64,000 bases of DNA from Ifrita kowaldi (taxonomy: Eukaryota; Chordata; Aves; Passeriformes; Cinclosomatidae). The stretch covers positions 949,943 to 1,013,942 of the forward strand of contig VZRS01008351.1 in assembly GCA_013398055.1 (NCBI GenBank), given 5' to 3'. Positions 22,001-35,500 of this stretch are shown here, piece by piece (within the stretch, counting starts at the first letter, position 1; each line of letters opens with the position of its first letter). A program made the position numbers and the translations under genes. Under the pieces are notes generated by a model that saw only the letters and a list, made by a program, of their open reading frames with translations, was not told the DNA's origin and ran no database searches.

Positions 22001-24827
22001 GAGCCCACCAGGCTGCAGCAGCTCTGAGCTGTTGGAAAACCCTTGGCTGACACACCCAAGGAGAAGCAGGGATCATTGTCCATGCACTGGATGGGCGGAC
22101 AGCAATTTTCAAAAGCCTTTGTTTTGTGCAGAATTGGGAACATCAGTGCCGCAGACCCTAAACAAGCTGAGCTTCATTCAGTAACACGAGCCCAGCAGGA
22201 GCTGTTTTAGCTGTAAGGAGAAGGAGACAGTTCCTTCTATAGGGGGATTATTTTACCTGCCCTCGGCCTGCATGTAACCTCCCAGCTGCAGGAAAGCCCA
22301 GTCGTGCTGCAGACCCTGCTGCTCTACCACCACTGGGTAAACCTCGCCTTCACTTCACCAGATCTTTACTCCTGACATAAGAGTCATCCTGCAGTCATCA
22401 GCAGCCCTAGTCACCAATACCCCATCCCTTGTCATGGCCCAGGCTGCTGCTGTAGCAGGGCTAGAAGGCATGCATGGGATCATAGGAAAATTCAAGTCAA
22501 AAGGGACCTCAGGAGTCCAACCTTCTGCTCAGTTTTACTGGCCAGGAAGGACTGCTTCCTAAACATCCAGCCATATTTGCTGGTTATAGAAAGTCTCCAC
22601 AGTCACTAAGCATGTTCCTCTCATATTTTTTCTGTCTGGAGCCATAGTAGATCACTGTTTCTTGGGCTGAAGATGCTGAGTTTATCTCATGGCCACAGAA
22701 TCCATTGCCCAGAGGTGATGCGCAATATTTGTGCAGCTGCCTGAGGCTGCCAGAGGCTGGACCATTACATGGAATTCGAATGGGCATGATGTCTGCTGTT
22801 TCTCAGATGTGCTTAAGCCAAGCTTTCTCCAAGACACTGAAAATAGATCCAGGTCACAAGAATGTAATCTACTAAACAGAAACTCTTATTTCTTATGTTG
22901 CCTCGACTTGCTTGATGCTCTTTAGCTGGGTTCATAGACTCCTTAGGAACATGAAAACTGCTTCAGCTCTAGCAAACATAAACCACAAAACAAGCTCAGC
23001 ACCAAAAACATCCCAGTTCTTGCAGGAAAGCTGTCCAACCCCAGGATCTGTCCCATGTGAGGGTAAGGATGATGGCCCTGAAGCCCTGCCCAGGTACCTC
23101 CCATGTGTCTATGGGTGAGCTCCGACCTCTGTCAGCCAGTGAGAAGTTGCAGTATCCCTCCTAGATAAAGGAAAAGCTCTGAGCTGAACATAGAGGACAG
23201 GATGGAAAATCTTGCTCTCTTATGCTGAGGTCAGTAAAGTGCCTTACAACAAGGAAAGACTTTTCTGGTCTCAGCTGGATCTCCACAGCCTGCACCCCCT
23301 CAGGCTGAGCCTGTGTCTGGGGCACCCATGGGAGATTCTTACTGCATGGCTGGGCAGAACATGATGCTGGTGCCTGGACAGGGGGTCACAGCACAAACCC
23401 TGACTTTGCGTGGGAGCTGGGACAGAAAACCAATGTTTAAATTGTTTTCAGCTCTCCATGTTCCCTTGCAAAAGAAGTTTGTCCTTAAGTGACCTGTCTC
23501 AAACTGTGCTGTGAAAGCAAAGGAGTCCAAGCAACAAACGCAGTTGTCTCTGCCCCATCATGAACGTGAGTCTCACAGGAGGTTTGGTTAATCCTGGGAT
23601 GGACATCCTGTTGCCAGCCCTAGCACAAGGCTTCCTTCTCCACAGGGTGCTCTGAAGTCAGGAAGGAAACAGGAGGAGAAAGACAAGCTACCATGGAGGG
23701 GCTGGTTACATCCTCCTCTGCCATGAAGGGTCTCTTTCTGAGCAGGGTCTCCCAACACCCCAGGAAGACCAACACCCCAAGCACAAGCAAAACAGGCTCC
23801 TCCAGGGCTGGGTGCTGCTGAGATGCCAAACTTCGCCCCACTTGCACATATTGGGTGATGAGCAATTAACTCAGCATGGTCCTTCCCAGGAAAAGCACAC
23901 CTGCAGCAGGACCACAAGCTGTTGCTGGTGAGGGAAAACGCCAGATTTCAGCTAATCTCAAAGTGAGATCTGACATGCAACCTTGGGCTGGATGTCTCAG
24001 CTATCTGGCAGGTTTACCTGGCTTTCTGTCAGTGGTGACCCAAAGGCTTTTCTCATGGTATTCATTGTATATATTATCTTGTACACTCCACTAAATCTAA
24101 TGAGATTTCAGCAAAGAAATGAGACCAATGGGTACATTTTGTGGTTTAAAATGAAGATGGGTTTGAGCAGTACATGCTCTAAAAATGTCTAGAATTTAAT
24201 CACACTTCTCTCCTGTTACTTTTTTTATATACAGCTAACCTACTTTCTCCCAGATCAAAGCCTGCTGCGTAGCTCGCCTGCACTGAGTTCACCACCACAA
24301 CTGCAAACACATCTTAACCTAAGATATTGCAAAGGTCATTCATTCAGACGTTCTGAATGCAGTAAGAACACTGTGCTTCCTCCTCTCCTGTCTCACAAAT
24401 CACATCCTCAGCCCCCCAGAGCCACCATCCCAGCAGCCTGCTGGGACCCCTAGATGCCAGACACGTGAGGGTTTCGCTGTCCGGGCAATACAAGCAGGTT
24501 TGCATCCGCACAAAACCTATTACACTCTGTCTCTTCCTATTAGAGTTTTACCCTGTCTCACTGCAATCAGAGGAGATTGCAGGCAATGACCTCAGCTGAC
24601 CAAGCTGCAGCACTGCCTCTCCAGCAGCTCTGTGAACCTGCTTTGGTGACATTTTCCATTTAATAAGGAAGAACACACTTTTAACAAGCAGTCCTCATTG
24701 AAAGACTCTCAGCTCTGCTGTTGAGACTTGCTCTTTATCTGAACAAGGAGGAAACACAGCTATCTGCTTTCATTAACAAGCACTAATTCATGTATTTACC
24801 TCCGATGGCCCCAGCAACGAAATCCAT
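15802..24827 (-). CDS. SLC25A47: Mitochondrial carrier SLC25A47, complete, six exons
   Basis: Inner-membrane mitochondrial carrier, strongly liver-enriched in mammals. It has been described as an uncoupling-type carrier (HDMCP) and more recently proposed to affect NAD+ import, so the substrate is unsettled. Exons in transcript order: 24827-24800, 19154-19111, 18831-18760, 18491-18309, 17210-16940, 16088-15802. Together they encode 294 aa against 308 in human. Three carrier signatures are visible: PLDTVK (residues 19-24), PSEVAK (115-120) and PMDVIK (221-226), one per ~100-residue repeat. The shorter length comes mainly from the linker after the second signature. ATG at 24827-24825 is chosen because MDFVAGAIGG aligns with the human N-terminus. 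The gene is divergent from SLC25A29. No frameshift was seen. Confidence 0.95.
16737..16806 (+). repeat. 70 bp direct repeat, copy B
   Basis: Second copy, 2.1 kb away inside the last SLC25A47 intron. The surrounding 16560-16920 looks like repeat DNA, but I could not assign it to a family. Confidence 0.85.
16940..17210 (-). CDS. SLC25A47: SLC25A47 exon 5, second carrier signature
   Basis: 271 nt. It starts AVLTNPSEVAKVRMQTQ and contains KYRGSLHCLKVIVKEEGFGG and YFLSYSALCDWL. It leaves in phase 1 with donor GT at 16939-16938. The loop between the signature and KYRG is shorter than in human. Confidence 0.93.
18309..18491 (-). CDS. SLC25A47: SLC25A47 exon 4
   Basis: 183 nt, phase 0 to 0. It begins VRGFYKGVTASVLAVSAVSS and ends SLAGAAAGASR. 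It spans transmembrane helix 2 and the start of the second repeat. Acceptor AG at 18493-18492, donor GT at 18308-18307. Confidence 0.92.
18760..18831 (-). CDS. SLC25A47: SLC25A47 exon 3
   Basis: 72 nt, phase 0 to 0. It reads VRIQTENHYRGFWHCVQETY and then RTEK. The YRGFWHC block is the usual matrix-helix segment after the first signature. Acceptor AG at 18833-18832, donor GT at 18759-18758. Confidence 0.92.
19111..19154 (-). CDS. SLC25A47: SLC25A47 exon 2, first carrier signature
   Basis: A 44-nt exon entered in phase 1 and left in phase 0. It encodes GGLSTAVGYPLDTVK. Acceptor AG at 19156-19155, donor GT at 19110-19109. It matches the 44-nt second exon of SLC25A29 in length and phase. Confidence 0.92.
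19155..24799 (-). other. SLC25A47 intron 1
   Basis: A 5.6 kb intron, by far the longest of the gene. It holds a GC- and CpG-rich block at about 19915-20110 and a diverged CR1 fragment near 22476-22565. No coding exon of a known gene was found in it. Confidence 0.7.
22476..22565 (-). repeat. Old CR1 fragment
   Basis: About 90 bp resembling the reverse complement of a CR1 3' end (GGATCATAGGAAAATTCAAG, then GGGACCTCAGGAGTCCAACC). It is short and diverged. Confidence 0.6.
24800..24827 (-). CDS. SLC25A47: SLC25A47 exon 1 (coding part)
   Basis: It encodes MDFVAGAIG plus one base of a Gly codon, with donor GT at 24799-24798. The phase-1 intron after an ~11-codon first exon is the same arrangement as in SLC25A29. 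The 5' UTR start was not determined and no TATA box is evident just upstream. Confidence 0.9.
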
Positions 24828-27800
24828 CCAGAGTGCGGCTGCTGCCTTAATCACCCTGCTCGAGCGTCAGGGAGGCAGAAGGGACGAGGATACCGGTTCA
24901 GTCTTCCCAGAGCCCTGCCGGTCCTTCGGAGACACCAGTTTGTAACAGGAATCACCTTCCTACAGCCTGCTCTTGCCTCTGGGGATTGTGAGCCTTGTGG
25001 GTACTTGATGAATTTGTACACTGGTGGCAGAGCTGGGAACTCTGGAACTGTTCCAGGAACACAGTGAATAAGTAATCCCATGAAGCCCTGAAATGCTGCG
25101 CCAAAGCTGCTGTTCCCAGTGCCCTTTTGCTTGGAAAGTCACGGGGGGTGGTGACTCGCAGGGTAAGGCTGGCTGTGAAGGGGCCATCCCCTGCTGAACT
25201 AACTAGCCCCAGAAGACAGCTTTGCACACTTGTTTGCCAGAGGACTCTGTTGGGCTGCACCACGGAGATGCTGCATTGGTGGCTATTTACGGGATTCCTC
25301 CTCCTCCTGTCCCAGCACTCTTTCTCCTTCTGATGGACCACACACTCTTTCCATTAATGAAAATTCCTTCTGCCTTTACCAAGCCATTTTTCTTATTTTC
25401 CAAACCCACAAAGCTGACCTTAAACATCTACATAGATCCCCATGGATTATTACCTACTCATTATGTACACATATGGTGAACCCCAGAAATTAACCCAAAC
25501 ACATCCAGAGTATTTGCTTCTATTTCAGACAGCAGCATAGTTTTCCCAGCCCCTGGGGCAGCTCTCCTTCTTCACCTGTCACTCAGTCTCCCAAGCCCCT
25601 TTCCAATGTCAGCTCCTTGCAGAGAGACCCGCTGGTCAAGGGGAACCAAGGGCTCAAGGAAATGCCATGCTGCCTGTTTTTGCACAACAGTCCTGTTACC
25701 AAAGGGTGCCTCATCTACGTGTGGAAGGTTACACTTTGCCCAAAGCGACCCTGGAAACCAAAGTCCTGATGCAATGAAGGGCTTGCCAAACCGTGACCTG
25801 AATTGTACCCTTCTTGTAGAGGTTTTCCCGGGTCAGAGCCAAGGCACATTGGCAGCGAACGGAAAAGAAAATTTCACGGCTGCTGCCCCCTGGGTCAGCT
25901 TTACAGGGGAGCTGAGGACTTTAGTACCCAGTACTGTTTCCTGCACATTTCCCAAGAACCTATTTCTCACCGAAGCACATACTTTGGGGCTGCTGTGCCA
26001 GTGACATATAGCACAGCTTGGTGTGAGGGCACAGAGCTTCTGGGAATTGAAAATGAAAGGATTTTTATTAACTTGCTTCCTGTGATTTCTTATGCATCCT
26101 TTCCTGCATGCTTTCTGTTCTGGAGAGAACAGATGATTCCAGTTTAACATCATGCAAGGACAGCAAAAACTTAAAACCAGAAGTAAAAGATTATCTAGAG
26201 AGATAGCAATGTAGCTGCAAAAACACTTTGGGTTATTTAGTAGCTCTTCCTTGTTATACCTGGCATCCTTGCAGAAGTTATTAATGGTTCATCAGCAGTC
26301 TGCACATGCCAAGTGCACAGAAGTTTGTTGTTTCCTCTTCTCCCATTATCTGATTCTGCTGCTGTCCTTGCAGGACCCCTCCAGCAACAGAACCAGGTGT
26401 GGGACCTGTTGTGTCAGTGACACACAGGGGCAAGGATACAGTCCCCTGTGGAGGGGCAGCCTGGGAGCACATGGTAGGGAGCTTTTCTACACATTGCAGT
26501 GACTGGTGACATATCAGCAAGAAAATAGAGGCTGGCTGGCATTTCACACTGGCTGACTAAAGCATCAGGGCTAATTAGTATTTTCCATGAAACATCAAAA
26601 GACCAAGCAAAATTCCTACCTTCTTTGGCTGAGCTGAAGAGCTCAAAGGGAGTCTTCTTCATGAAATCCCCTGAGATAGTAAAAAAAACCCCAACCAACC
26701 CAACCCCCTTCCTTTTGTGAAAGAAAATTAATCCTTTGTTTATTTTTTTAACCTCCATTCATGCCAATGCTTCTATCAAAATGTTACTTGCTTTATATAG
26801 CAGGAATCTGACTCCATAACCTTTTCATGATGGTTTTGGTCACTTGAATAAGACATACCAGGAGAGGTCAGGTTTTGCATTTGACTGGGATTGCTTTGCA
26901 AACAGAGGTGATTCAGAAGGTGTCCATCTGAAAGAAGAACGTTTTGGGGCATAAACCGTTTCACCTTGTCCCAAGAAGGTATCACTGGGACAGCTAGCTC
27001 TGGAGGAATGCACACACACAGCTACTTCAGGGACATCTACCTCAGCGAGGGCTTAGCAGAGTAACACGAACCCCAAGCAAACACAGTCACCACTACAACA
27101 CTCTCTGCTCCTGGTGTGCCGACAGGACTTAGTGGAAAATAGGATCCACTGCCATGCTCAGCCTGGCCACCACGTGATGGCAGCAAGGCAAGAGTCTCCT
27201 GGAAGAGGAGCCCCACACAAGGGTTCGAGTGCTCACACGAGAGGAAATACTGAGGAAGGTGTAAGTCTGCGTGAAGGAAACCTCATCTGAGAAATGAAGT
27301 CTGTGTTACTGCTGGCACACTCCAAACAGCACAGACCAGCTCCCTGCTGAAGAGAGGGACCCTCAAGGCAGCAGTTCAACTTCCCTTACCAGGAGTCCTC
27401 CTAGAGACAGAGTCCTTGAAGTCTCACTCTTCTTCACACCTTGCTGAAGGACCTTCCTCCTTCATCCCCACTTCCCTAGATTTCAGAGATATACCAGCCT
27501 CATTAATTTACCAGAACCAGATTCCCCAGTGCCACAGGTCAACAGAGACAGTCCAGAAAATCTATCCCAAAGAAATCTTGAGTTATCAGGCATTTCTTCA
27601 AGATTAAATAGGAATCATTCCTGTCCCACTTTGACACAGTGTCCAAGGACTACAGATCCAGAGATCACTTCTAGTCCAGCTTGCAAATAAACACCATGGT
27701 CCACATCTATGCAGGGAGGACAGAAAGTGCCTGGTCCCAACCCAAGTGGTCTTCTGAAAGCAGGCCCTAGGAAATCACACACAAAACATGTTTTGAGCCT

Positions 27801-29182
27801 CCACAAGGGACAGCATTCCATGGCAAATAACTCACAAGTCCTTTCCTCCAGTAGCAAACTGTTCAAGAGTGATTTGTTCTAAGCGGGCCAATTTCACAGG
27901 TGATTTTGAGAAAGCAGAGCATGGAAGGTGCTGTCAGATAAAACAACAGATCTGACTATATGAAGCAATCTGCAGGAAATCATGAAACTGAGTGATAAAA
28001 AATGAGGAAGGCCCTAATTTTGCCCAGTGTGTGATGGATGAAACGCTCCATTTGCTTCACAGGAGGAGGCAGCTGTCTGCCCACCCAAGCAGAGAGAACT
28101 GTTCCATGGCAAAGCAGCAGCAGGTCTAGAGGACTGGTACAAGGGATGGAGCAAAAGGAAAAGTGGAGAGGGAGCCTTTATGTAGGCAATCGGTGTTAAA
28201 TAGCATCCTGTAGGTGAGACAAAATAGCAGGGGCTTCCCTTTACCCCTCTTCTCCCACAGCTCACTCCCAGGACATTAGCAACTCCACCTGTCCTGCAGA
28301 GCCTGTCCTCTTCTGACTCTGCCACACTTGCCAGGTCATCCAACCAGATTTGCTGAGAGAATGTTCCTTCCTCATCTCCTGCCATAACGTGCTGCATTTT
28401 CTATCCCACCTGCTCTGTGCAATACCACACTCACATGTGTATCCATTAATTCCTGTCCAATTTCTTTTGGAAAAATCCTTGACTGGAGAGACTGTTCAAA
28501 CAGCGTTACCCCGCTACGTCACGGGGCTGTTTGCACATTGCGGAACAGGAAGGAGTGACAGCAGCAGTGCTGAGCTGGCAGAGCCTGGCACTTGGCTTGC
28601 GTGGTGGGGGTGGAATGGGGGGTGGAACCTCCTGGCTCCAGCTGTGCTATGGAGCTTCAAATCAAAGCGGCTCATTGTCCTTTATCTCAGGTACTAAAGG
28701 AAAACCAATAATTCCAAGGACTCGAGCACTCACAGCAGGAATCTCACAGCAAAACAAACAGAAGCAGTAAGGAAACCACTCTGAGCACTGGCAGCTTCAT
28801 CAGATATAAATGATACGTGATTTCACCTCTGGAAAGCTGATACAAGGTTGTAGTGTTTCTACACACATTCCCAAGGGAGGGAAAATAGTACATTTCCAAG
28901 AAGACTGAAGATTATTGCAGTAATTTAAGAAGTCACAGATTTTCTGGCTTTGGGCAAGTCAATCTCCCTATACCTAATCTTCTCATCAGCAAAACTGGTG
29001 TGTCCACTGCCATGAAGACACTGCAAGAATCCAGACATATCTTAGACTGTCACAAGTCTCTGTTCAGGACTAAATCATGGGAAAAGGTGGAAGTAACAAT
29101 ACTAGCACCCGTCCTACACAAATACTCCTGTGAAAATATGTATATATTAAAAATTTAAAGTGTTACAGATATCTTTCCCCAG
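24828..29182. other. Spacer upstream of SLC25A47
   Basis: It holds the SLC25A47 promoter region, whose extent is not visible, then gene-free sequence. Frames up to ~130 codons occur on both strands, but they overlap one another and show no domain or conserved motif. Confidence 0.5.
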
Positions 29183-29540
29183 ATTCATACAATCATACAA
29201 TCATAAAATGGTTTGGGTTGGAAGGGACTTTAAAGATCACCTGCCATGGACAGGGACACCCTCAACCAGACCAGGTTGCTCAGGGCTCCATCCAGCCTGG
29301 GCTTCAACAATCCCAGGGACGGGGCAGCCATAACTTCCGTGGGAAACCTGTGCCAGTGCCTCATCGCTCCCACAGCAAAGAACTCCATCCTAATATCTAA
29401 TCTAAACCTGCTCTCTTTTAGTTTGAATCCATTCCCCTGTGACCTGTCGCCCCATATCCTTGTAAAAGTCCCTCTCTCTGTTTCTTGCAGGCTCCCTTCA
29501 GCTACTGGAAGGCTGCGATTACATCACCCTGAGCTGCGCA
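29183..29540 (-). repeat. CR1 LINE 3' fragment
   Basis: The left end shows the repeated ATCATACAATCATA terminus, then GGTTTGGGTTGGAAGGGACT. The body follows CR1 in reverse complement through the CTACTGGAAGGCTGCGATTA part. It is about 355 bp. Confidence 0.9.
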
Positions 29541-32500
29541 ATAACAAAGAGGAAGTTTGAGAGTGCAGCACCACAGCAGGCTCTCAGAAAGGATTTTATG
29601 CCAGCCTACATTGCTAGCACTGCAGAAGGACTCCTGGCTGTGATGGAGGGAGGGGATGTCAGGACTGTTATTGACTTTCTGACTGCACTTTGAGCAGCTT
29701 TCCAACCTCTTGCACATTTTCTGCACTTTAATGAACAGGAGATGTAGTCAGTGACTTGGCAGCAGGCTTGGAGAGCCAGGAGCAGAGGGAGGCACTCACC
29801 TTCCTGGCCTGCTTTTCCCTACCACCAAGCAATAATGTACTCTTTGTTTCATGATGATGTCAATGTGCAAGCCTCTACCTTTTTAGCAGAGGCACTTTAG
29901 GTGTTGGACGGTAAAACACAGCTATTGCAGTAGGAACAGTGATAAGCCCCAAATCCACTGATGATGCTGCTGCACTATCAGTGCTCTCTCCAGGGTCAGT
30001 ATCCCTATATATTTTTCTGCAATATTCCCAAACTGTGTCTCCTTCAGATCTCTGCTTTACACCAGTGAAAAACCTATGAGATGCTACATTATATTGATAA
30101 TGGTCTTCTTCCTTTGCAGCTAGCTGATTTTATGTGATTTTACAACCTCAGAGCTACTTGAAAATTAGAAAGAAAACTCAGCTCTGGAACTATAAAGCAT
30201 TATTTTCTGGGACTCTGAGATCAGCTGCTAAAGTCACATGGGAAAGTGTTACTTAGCTGAAAAACCTGGCACCAATGAGTTCAGAAAAGAGAACTTTTAC
30301 TAAATGCCAGCATTATTATGAGCTTATGTTAAGAGGGGATATATACAAAGGAATTTTATCTTGCAGAAATAGAAAACAAGTGTAACTACAATGTTGTAAT
30401 TAAAGCCTTCACACAAAAGCAAAGAATCTCCCTTAAAAATACTGCTACAAAACAAGTTTAATGCTAGAGAAGAACCCCATGTTGTTGAGGGGGCAGAGAG
30501 CCTCTGATACCTATCCTAACTTGATCAATACTAATTCAGGGATCTCTGCCATAAATCTGTGCAAGCAGTGTGCACAGTCCTGGCATAAATATAGACCCAT
30601 TTCAGCAGCAAGTGTTCAGTCCTATGCCTCCAACATTAACTTGACCTTTTCCATTGGCCCAACCTGGAGAGAAATTAAAATCTAAGCCAGAAGTTTCCAT
30701 AGCTTTTTCAGGAGCACTCCCAACCTTAACAAAGAATACTCAGACACCAGTACTAACAGTACCAGGCTCTGAGTATCATAGGAAGTTCACAGTCTCACTT
30801 ATCCAATGACATTAGTTCAGGAGCCACAGGAGTTTTCACGCCCCAGAGTTCATGGGAAGTTTCTGTAGAGGCACAATGGTCATCCTGCTAAGCCTGTTCT
30901 TTCGGTTTACAAGAAATGGATGTCTTTACTAGAAGGCTATTGCAACAACAAACATTCCATGACAACTGGAAACCCACAAATGACCCAGCAGGAAGTTGCT
31001 TTGAAGACAGGCCAAGACATTAAAAAATTGTCCGAACAGAAACCTTAGTGGCTGTGTGTCTACTCTGTTAAACACCCTTAGATTTAGCTAAGCACTTAGT
31101 TAAGCACTTAGATTTAGCTGGACACCTGGTCTCCCAGTCATTGACTTTGGACGTGAATACGAGTTGTGCCAGAGGATTTCAAATACGTGATGTTGAAAGT
31201 GTATTTTTATACCTGGTGGCAGTGAAAAGTCATTAGCCTCACAGAAAGGTTCCTGTAATAACAGGGTAACTTAAAAACAAAGCCATGAGGCAGGCAAAGG
31301 AGTTGTCCTCCTAGTTCTGCCTCCTGTTCCCCTAGGACAAAACTGTGTTACCGGTTCCCTTATCTATAAAATAGGCATAATTGCTCCTTTTTACCTCACA
31401 GAAACAGCCTGAGGCTTAGGTTATATTGTCTGCAAATTCAGACTGGAAAAATACTATAAAGATGCCAGCTACTGAGCTTTTGTCTTCCTTTCCTGAGTGA
31501 TTTCCCAACAGTTTTTGCTCACTGTCACCAATCACAAGTGTGTTTGCTGCGTGACTGAGTGACTTGCAGAGGGAAAGATGGGTAAAGCTGCTGGGCTGAT
31601 AGGCAGTTACTGGCTCAGGTGACTGGACTCAGTGCCCACTCTCTTATCTCAGTGTGCCTCTTTGTGGTCCCTGGCGTCTTCAAACTGTGATGCTAAATAC
31701 CATTTGGGTTCTGCTGGACACCTGCTCTCAGTACCACTGATTCCATGTGCTTGCAAAGTCTTCTGGCCTTCTCCAAGGAAGGCCAGCAGCAAAGAAACCT
31801 GCTCCACCTGCAGCAAACCTAAGAGAACACAGTCCTCGTAATACTTCAAGTACTTTGGACACAAGTCCTTCCCCAAATATACATTTAAAAAGTGATTATA
31901 ATTTCTTAGCCATCATAGTATTATCACAGGCCAGAGACAAAGATGGGACCTATGACAAGAGAAGATAAGACTCAGCATGGGTGTGAGTAGGTCTGCCCTC
32001 TCTGAGCCTTCTTGCTGACCAGAAACAGGACAGAAAAGAGCAAGATTCAGCAGTTTAGTTAACAAAGCCCAAAATGTGTATGATCTTTGAAAATAAAGAC
32101 AATGCCAAGGAAAAGACTTTGGACTGATGCCTATAGGCTTTTTCTGGTTTTTCGGTCTCGTCATTTCTCATCCACTTCCAGGGAAGCACCCAGGGGTTGG
32201 CTATGGATTTCTATTTTGAACAAAGCACAAGACAACTGACTATGAACAGGGATAGATTCTTCCTCAGAGTGAATATAAACGTTGTGGACTGTTTAGTGTG
32301 CAGGTTATGCTTCTTTCTCTTGCCTTCTCCAACATGCCAGTAACCCAGACTAAACACATACACAATTTTAGGTGGAGCAGAGGCTGAGGCAAACAGCAGA
32401 AGGTGCATGTCAGAGCTTGGCCACTTCTGCTTTAATTGGAAAGGGGCAGGCATTCCAGAAGGTGTGTGTGCCTGGTAACAAACGTTTCCATTTTACCAGG

Positions 32501-35500
32501 ATAAAGCATGGAAAGTTGGAGCTAGACCAAACTTTTCAGGGCACCTTACAGTTTAGAGCATACTAAGCCACTCCTGTCCTGCTGCACCTCTGCCTCTGCC
32601 TCTCACAAGCTCAGCATTTCAGATATTAGCCAAGGCAGTTGTTTGTCTGCCATGATTTCCCTGGGAACAGAAGAGGCCTTACATGCTGGGATCCTGACCA
32701 GGACACTTTGGGGCATCACAAAGCCCTTACCCATCAGCAGATCTGTAAGCAAGGCAGCTCTATTTCAGCAGCACTCAGCTCTTGTACAACTGCATCAGTT
32801 ACATCTCATGCTTTGAAACATCAGTCTTATCACGGGATTTTATCAGGTTGGGAAGTTTCAACACTTGATATACAGTACCTTTGAAGCCAGTGGGATAATG
32901 ACGTCAGAGAATACCCTAAAGCCACCCAAGGTCATAAAGTTAATGGATAATAAATGCATCTAGTCCCCTGAGAATAATGCCTTAGCTGCTCTGTCTTCAA
33001 ATACAGATGCATCCAGAGGATCTGGAGTATCCCAATGACCTGACTCAATAACATAACATTGAGTGGGACAGTGCAAACAACAAGTAGGGCAGCAAACACA
33101 GGAGTGTTTAGGAAAACAAAGAAAATGGACCTGAATCCACACAAAGGTACCCAGTGAATTCACCTGGAGAAGGTTATTTTTCAGACAAAGTTGTGCTTCC
33201 ACACAGCAGCTTGGTGCCTGCTTCTTTCCTATGTGTATTTTGTCCCAACGTTTCTCTCGTTTCACCACTTGGATTTACTAGTCACTGCTTGAGATGCCAG
33301 CCATTCTGCAAAGCACTCGATGACCATCAAGCCTGGTTATGCTGGACTGCAGTTTCTGGGAAATGCAAAGTTTTCTTTGCAAGCAGTTTGCTGCTGTAAA
33401 TACAATGTTCACATTACACATGGTCTGAATGCCACCCATGTTCACATAACAGATGGGGCACACAGAGAGCTGCTGCCCCAAAGAAACTTTGAAGAGTGAT
33501 TCAGGGAACCGAAGTAGGTGCTAGGAAGGAGAAGCTCGAAATCCAGTCACAGCTCAGAATAGAAAGATAATCTGACGCATTTTTCTGGGTAACACGATGA
33601 GTACTGAAGTTGCAATGATGCATTACCTTAGAAGCTGAGGACAGAAGGCTGTAGGAAAGAGAATTCTCGTGCAGAGTAGTCCCAGAGCTGGCCAAGCCCC
33701 AGCAAAGTTCTAGGGAGCAAAGAAGAGGCTCCCCCACCCACCACCCTCCACATTGTAGTGGGACCTTTCTATTGGGACATGGCCAATTGTTGATGCCAAA
33801 TTCACAAGCAAACAGAAAGATTCTGAAACACCTGAGTCAACAATGTATATTTTATTGCATGCCATTGCCACCAGAATTTCTACGAGTTTATCACAATTCC
33901 ACATTTCTGTTCCTTTCCCACTTCTTTCTGCCCGCTGCCCTTTTGCTTCACGTTGTACTTACCTGCAGTGTTTATTCTGTCACACTACTTGCTCTCTGCC
34001 TTGTTCTGCTCCCTTCCCTAGTCTCCTGATCCCCTTGCCCAGGTTTCAGTTTGGTGTCACCTTCTCACAGATTTTCTCTGGGTGTCATCGGGGACAGCAG
34101 ACAGCCAACAGGGTCACTTCTTGCCACAGGAATGAGAAGGAACCTCTGCTCTCTCCCCCCTCCAGCACTCTCTGCAAAGCCTCTTCCACCTAAAAGACAG
34201 TGGGACAAACGGAAGAGGTTCTTTGAAGGATTAGATTCAGTTACAACCTTTTCTCTCAGACACATGGCAGTGCAGCTGCTGTATGTGCTGGTAGACTCTA
34301 CGTGTTTCCCAAGTTGCTCTTGGCTCTTTCTCTTCTGCCTTCTTTATTTGAGGGGCCCACATTTCACCATCCAGCAGGGAAGCTCACTGCTCCCAAAGAA
34401 GAAGAAAGCAGGAAAAGCACAACCCCTCGCTCCAGTGCTCCAGGGGATGCATCCCAGCAGTTGTAAGTTATGTTTGGAACAGCCTTAGCAGAATGAAAAG
34501 GAAGGCGGTCACAGCTGAGCCGAATCCACAGAGCCTGAAGAGCACAAGAGTCCCAACAGGCATCTGAGTCATGCTCTGAGCCAGAGGCATCACACATCAA
34601 CAAAGTGGACATAAGATCAGACACAGCTTTTGAAATATCTAGAAAAACAGCCTGACTGAAGAGGGGAACCACTAAATCTGGGTTTCCTTCGGTGTCAGTT
34701 CAGGTGTCCCCTGCAAAACTGTATCTATACTGCACACATAAGGCCCTGGATCAATATTCAAAATGCTTGATCTAAGAAATATTACCAAACTGTAAGAGCT
34801 CCAATACTTCCTTCCATTTATCACACAAATACAAGCATCTATATTGACTCACTGTCCCACCCACACACAAGATTAATAAACTCATCCACATTCACATGGC
34901 GTTGCCTCACAAGTGTAACTTGAACTGAAAACAAAACAAAACCCCAAGCAAGAAAAAATGAACAAAAGAGAAACTCCCCAGTGGGACTAAAGCCATGCTC
35001 ATGCCTCAGTGAACCAGCCCTGGACATCTCAGACTTTACACTAACAAGCCCTTGATGTTCTCTGCACTTGTATGTAAAGTGCCCCCCACCTCCTCTGAAG
35101 TGCTCCAATGGGGTTCAGTAGCAATGAATAAAACATTCTGTAATATTAAATAAAGCTTATTAGGAACAGCTCAAGCATACAGGAACAAGAGAGGCCTTGG
35201 GAGATTGCAACAACCTGGGAGGGGCTGCACAAACACCAACAGCAGGATTAGAATTCAAGTGATGTTGACAAACTGGAAATGCAATCTGGAAAAAGCAATT
35301 TAGCATGAGCAGCTAGGAATTACCTGCAAGGTCAAGGTAGGGAACTTTGTGGCACACAGCTGATCTGCTGGAAGGGACCTGGCTCACCTCATCTGTCACA
35401 GGCTGCCCATAAGTGAACAGTATCATATCATGTTATGTTATGCTGTGTTATGTTATGTTATGGTTCTTTTGAATATCCAATCTCATATTCAGATCCATGA

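Noticed and set aside
33843..34488. Frames of 116 and 145 codons on the plus strand
   Set aside because: They overlap in different frames, are Ser/Pro/Leu-rich, and have no recognisable domain.
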